A stretch of 64,000 nt of DNA, taken from Adiantum capillus-veneris (Eukaryota > Streptophyta > Polypodiopsida > Polypodiales > Pteridaceae). The stretch covers positions 157,176,545-157,240,544 of the forward strand of contig CM043950.1 of NCBI GenBank assembly GCA_014529385.2, written 5' to 3'. Under the pieces are notes generated by a model. It worked only from the letters and a program-made list of their open reading frames with translations. It had not been told where the DNA came from and made no database searches. The position numbers and the translations under genes were made by a program. Of the stretch, positions 61,981 to 64,000 are shown one piece after another. Positions within the stretch are counted from its first letter, which is position 1. The number at the start of each line of letters is the position of its first letter.

Positions 61981-63419
61981 AGCAGCGGTCAAGCAACCAA
62001 GGTACCAAGGATTGGAGTCATTGACTCCCATTATTGGCTGCATTTTGGAGGGTGGGTTTCCACAAGACTTCACGAAGGCTCAGAAAAGGAGACTCGTGAA
62101 GAAGGCAAGCACGTATCTCTTCCTAGAAGGATCCCTCTATCAAAGAGAGAAGGATCAAGTGTACAAAATAGTACCAACTATCGAGGAAATTCCATCCATT
62201 CTAAAAGGTTTGCATGAAGAGGCATGTGGTGGTCATTTTACCCAAGAGTTAACTGTGAAGAAAGTTTTGCTTACAGGGTATGTTTGGCCAAGTCTGCCTG
62301 TGGATGTCCAACATTGGTGTAAAATTTGTCACAATTGTCAGGTAAATGGGAATAGAAGATTGGTTTATGGTCCAAGGCAAATCTTGCTTGCAAATGGACC
62401 CTTTGAAAAGTGGGCCATTTGCCTAGGACAAAAAATGGTAAACTCTACATTTTAATGGCTATAGACTATATGACTAGGTGGGTGGAAGCACAAAGTGTGG
62501 CAAAGGTACATGACAGGACAGTGAGAAAATTTGTCTACACTCACATTTGTTGTAAATTTGGCACGCCTTTGGAGATTGTTTCTGATAATGGTCCAGGGTT
62601 TAGAAAGGGCTTGCTCACAGAAGTTTGTGAAGAACTTCACATTTATATCGTCACAGTACACCCTACTATCCCCAGTCAAATGGTTTGGTAGAAAAGGCTA
62701 ATGGTGTCATTGCAGGCATCATTAGAAAGATGGTGAAAAACAATACAAAGTTGTGGGATGACTTCTTGGATGGTGCCTTGTGGGCGTATCAAACCACATA
62801 TAGAGAAGCCACGGAGTTCACACCATTTCACTTAGTCTATGGTCAAGAGGCTTTGCAGCCTATCGAGCTCAACATCCCAACGATACGGCTTCATGGCAGA
62901 GGTGCACAAGATGATCAAGAGGTATGGATGGATCAACTTCTTACACTAGTAGAGCTTGAGTGGAAAAGAGAAGCAGCCTATGAGTGCTACAAGAGGAAAG
63001 CTACATAGACGAAGGAGAAGCTTGACAAGAAACTAAAGAACAAAGGCATCAATGAAGGAGATCTTGTGCTAAGGTATGACAATCAACTCGATAACTGTTT
63101 TAATGCCAAGTTGGAAACCAGATGACAAGGACCATACATAGTCAAGAAGGCTTTCAACTCAAGTTACTATCAGCTTATGGATTTGAATGGGAAAAAGCAC
63201 TCCAGGAAGGTAAACGGGTACCGCTTGAAGCTCTATTTGAGTCGCCTTCTACCAAAGGATCTACCGAAGATCTGTCAAAAGGTAGCTATCTCATGTAAGT
63301 ATTGTTCCATGAAGCATGAGTGTAACTCTAACCAAAATGCTAAGGGGCCTAACAATGAAGATCTCGTCAAGGACTCTGAAGCACTCTCTTTGCAAAAGAT
63401 GTTGTATGATGGTACATGA
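61981..63419 (+). pseudogene. Integrase of element B
   Basis: Zinc region LHEEACGGHFTQELTVKKVL with WCKICHNCQVNGNRRLVYGP. At FEKWAI a short deletion and shift remove the expected first Asp segment. The next frame gives KNGKLYILMAIDYMTRWVEA, FGTPLEIVSDNGPGFRKGL (Asp), then a shift to VEKANGVIAGIIRKMVKNNT (Glu), LWAYQTTYREATEFTPFHLV and YGQEALQPIELNIPTIR. The C-terminal part (63010-63300) includes EGDLVLRYDNQL, GPYIVKKAFNSSYYQLMDLN and KVNGYRLKLYLSRL. It would insert the cDNA. Inactive. Confidence 0.82.
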
Positions 63420-63433
63420 ATCTACCATCATCC

Positions 63434-63447
63434 TAGGGGAGGGCTAA
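63434..63447 (+). other. Polypurine tract of element B
   Basis: taggggagggctaa directly before the TGATAGCCG start of the 3' LTR. Confidence 0.8.
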
Positions 63448-64000
63448 TGATAGCCGTTTTTCAGCTATTCGAAATTTTCATAATGAGCTACCTTGCCCTA
63501 TCAAATCACTCAAACACTGTGGTTATCTTCACCCTTTCACTGTACATAGCCGTGTGTGAGTTACAGGACTTTTCCCATATCTTCTTTAAAAACACTCAAT
63601 TAGCTAGTCAATGGGATAGTTGAGCCAAAATAAATAAAATAAAAAGTATATTATGGCCTTTTTGTGTGTAAATATTTCATTATATATAGCCTAAATACAT
63701 GGATTTTTAGAAATATTTTGATATTTTATTTAAATATTTATACATAGGTGTGTGTTTTATTAAACCTATGTACACCTTCTTTCATCCTCTTGCACCATAA
63801 GTACATTTTTTGTCAAAGTGTACATACTCTTACCTCATATTTTTCTTTTATACAAATCACCCCCACATTTTCACCCTTACCCTCGAGAAAACAAAAAATT
63901 AATTTCTACTTTCTTAGTTACGTTTATTATATTATTTTCATTTACTTGTATACCTTTTCCTCTCTCACCCAAATAATACAAAAGAGGAATCATATCATAT
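63448..64000 (+). repeat. 3' LTR of element B, cut by the window end
   Basis: The first 553 bp match 54582-55140 closely with scattered substitutions and small indels, continuing to the last base of the window. Confidence 0.9.

Larger units (their letters stand above)
54582..64000 (+). mobile_element. Tat-like Ty3/gypsy element B with dual RNase H (3' end beyond window)
   Basis: 5' LTR 54582-57553, gag from about 58137, protease, RT, RNase H, a second (archaeal-type) RNase H, integrase, purine tract 63434-63447 and 3' LTR from 63448 to the window edge. Both LTRs start TGATAGCCGTTTTT. The presence of two RNase H domains before integrase is the hallmark of the Tat lineage. Coding is broken in every domain by shifts and stops, so the element is dead. 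It is the only nearly full-length Tat-like copy in the window. Confidence 0.88.

Overview
The window is a piece of a large, repeat-saturated land-plant nuclear genome. Every recognisable coding segment belongs to a transposable element: Ty3/gypsy chromoviruses, Tat-like Ty3/gypsy elements with a second RNase H, Ty1/copia, a LINE, and a foldback DNA element. Two plant-style initiator-Met primer sites and very long (CT)n, (GT)n and (TA)n tracts agree with this. I see no intact host gene, tRNA, rRNA or CRISPR array. The species cannot be fixed from sequence alone. A fern or another non-flowering plant is my leading guess, from general familiarity with such repeat landscapes.

Layout. 1-6554 holds AT-rich repeats, a decayed ORF of unknown function (2612-4790) and the 3' end of an LTR element. 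7609-38193 is a nest. A decayed Tat-like element (protease at 7609-7865, protease/RT at 12804-13669, and probably RNase H/integrase at 36594-38040) is split by two insertions. The first is a gypsy element with a fungal-looking pol (7866-12801), itself carrying a 427-bp foldback element. The second is chromovirus A (5' LTR at 13670). A's gag was hit by minus-strand chromovirus D (16711-30462, TSD ttttg), and D's 5' LTR was hit by copia element E (24544-30073, TSD caagc). A also received two solo LTRs (31255-33854 and 34540-36218, the latter with TSD caatc). Several insertion points are exact to the base, because host reading frames resume after the TSD.

39266-48851 is element H, a non-autonomous LTR retrotransposon. 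It has gag and protease in one long frame, a tail of repeated W-[IV]-P-K motifs, no RT or integrase that I can find, and, just upstream of its 3' LTR, a captured and decayed DEAD-box RNA helicase segment (DDX5/RH20-like). 49248-54097 holds three 5'-truncated copies of one LINE, two of them tail to tail around a microsatellite palindrome. 54582 to the window end is Tat-like element B, with ~3 kb LTRs, decayed gag-protease-RT-RNase H-aRNH-integrase, and a 3' LTR cut by the window edge.

Functionally the window is a record of successive insertions. The least damaged elements are E (192-bp LTRs, two frameshifts and two stops) and D (few disablements). The points most worth following are the helicase capture in H, H's gag-protease-WxPK architecture, the unknown ORF at 2612-4790, the fungal-like pol, and the foldback element with a TGCA target duplication.
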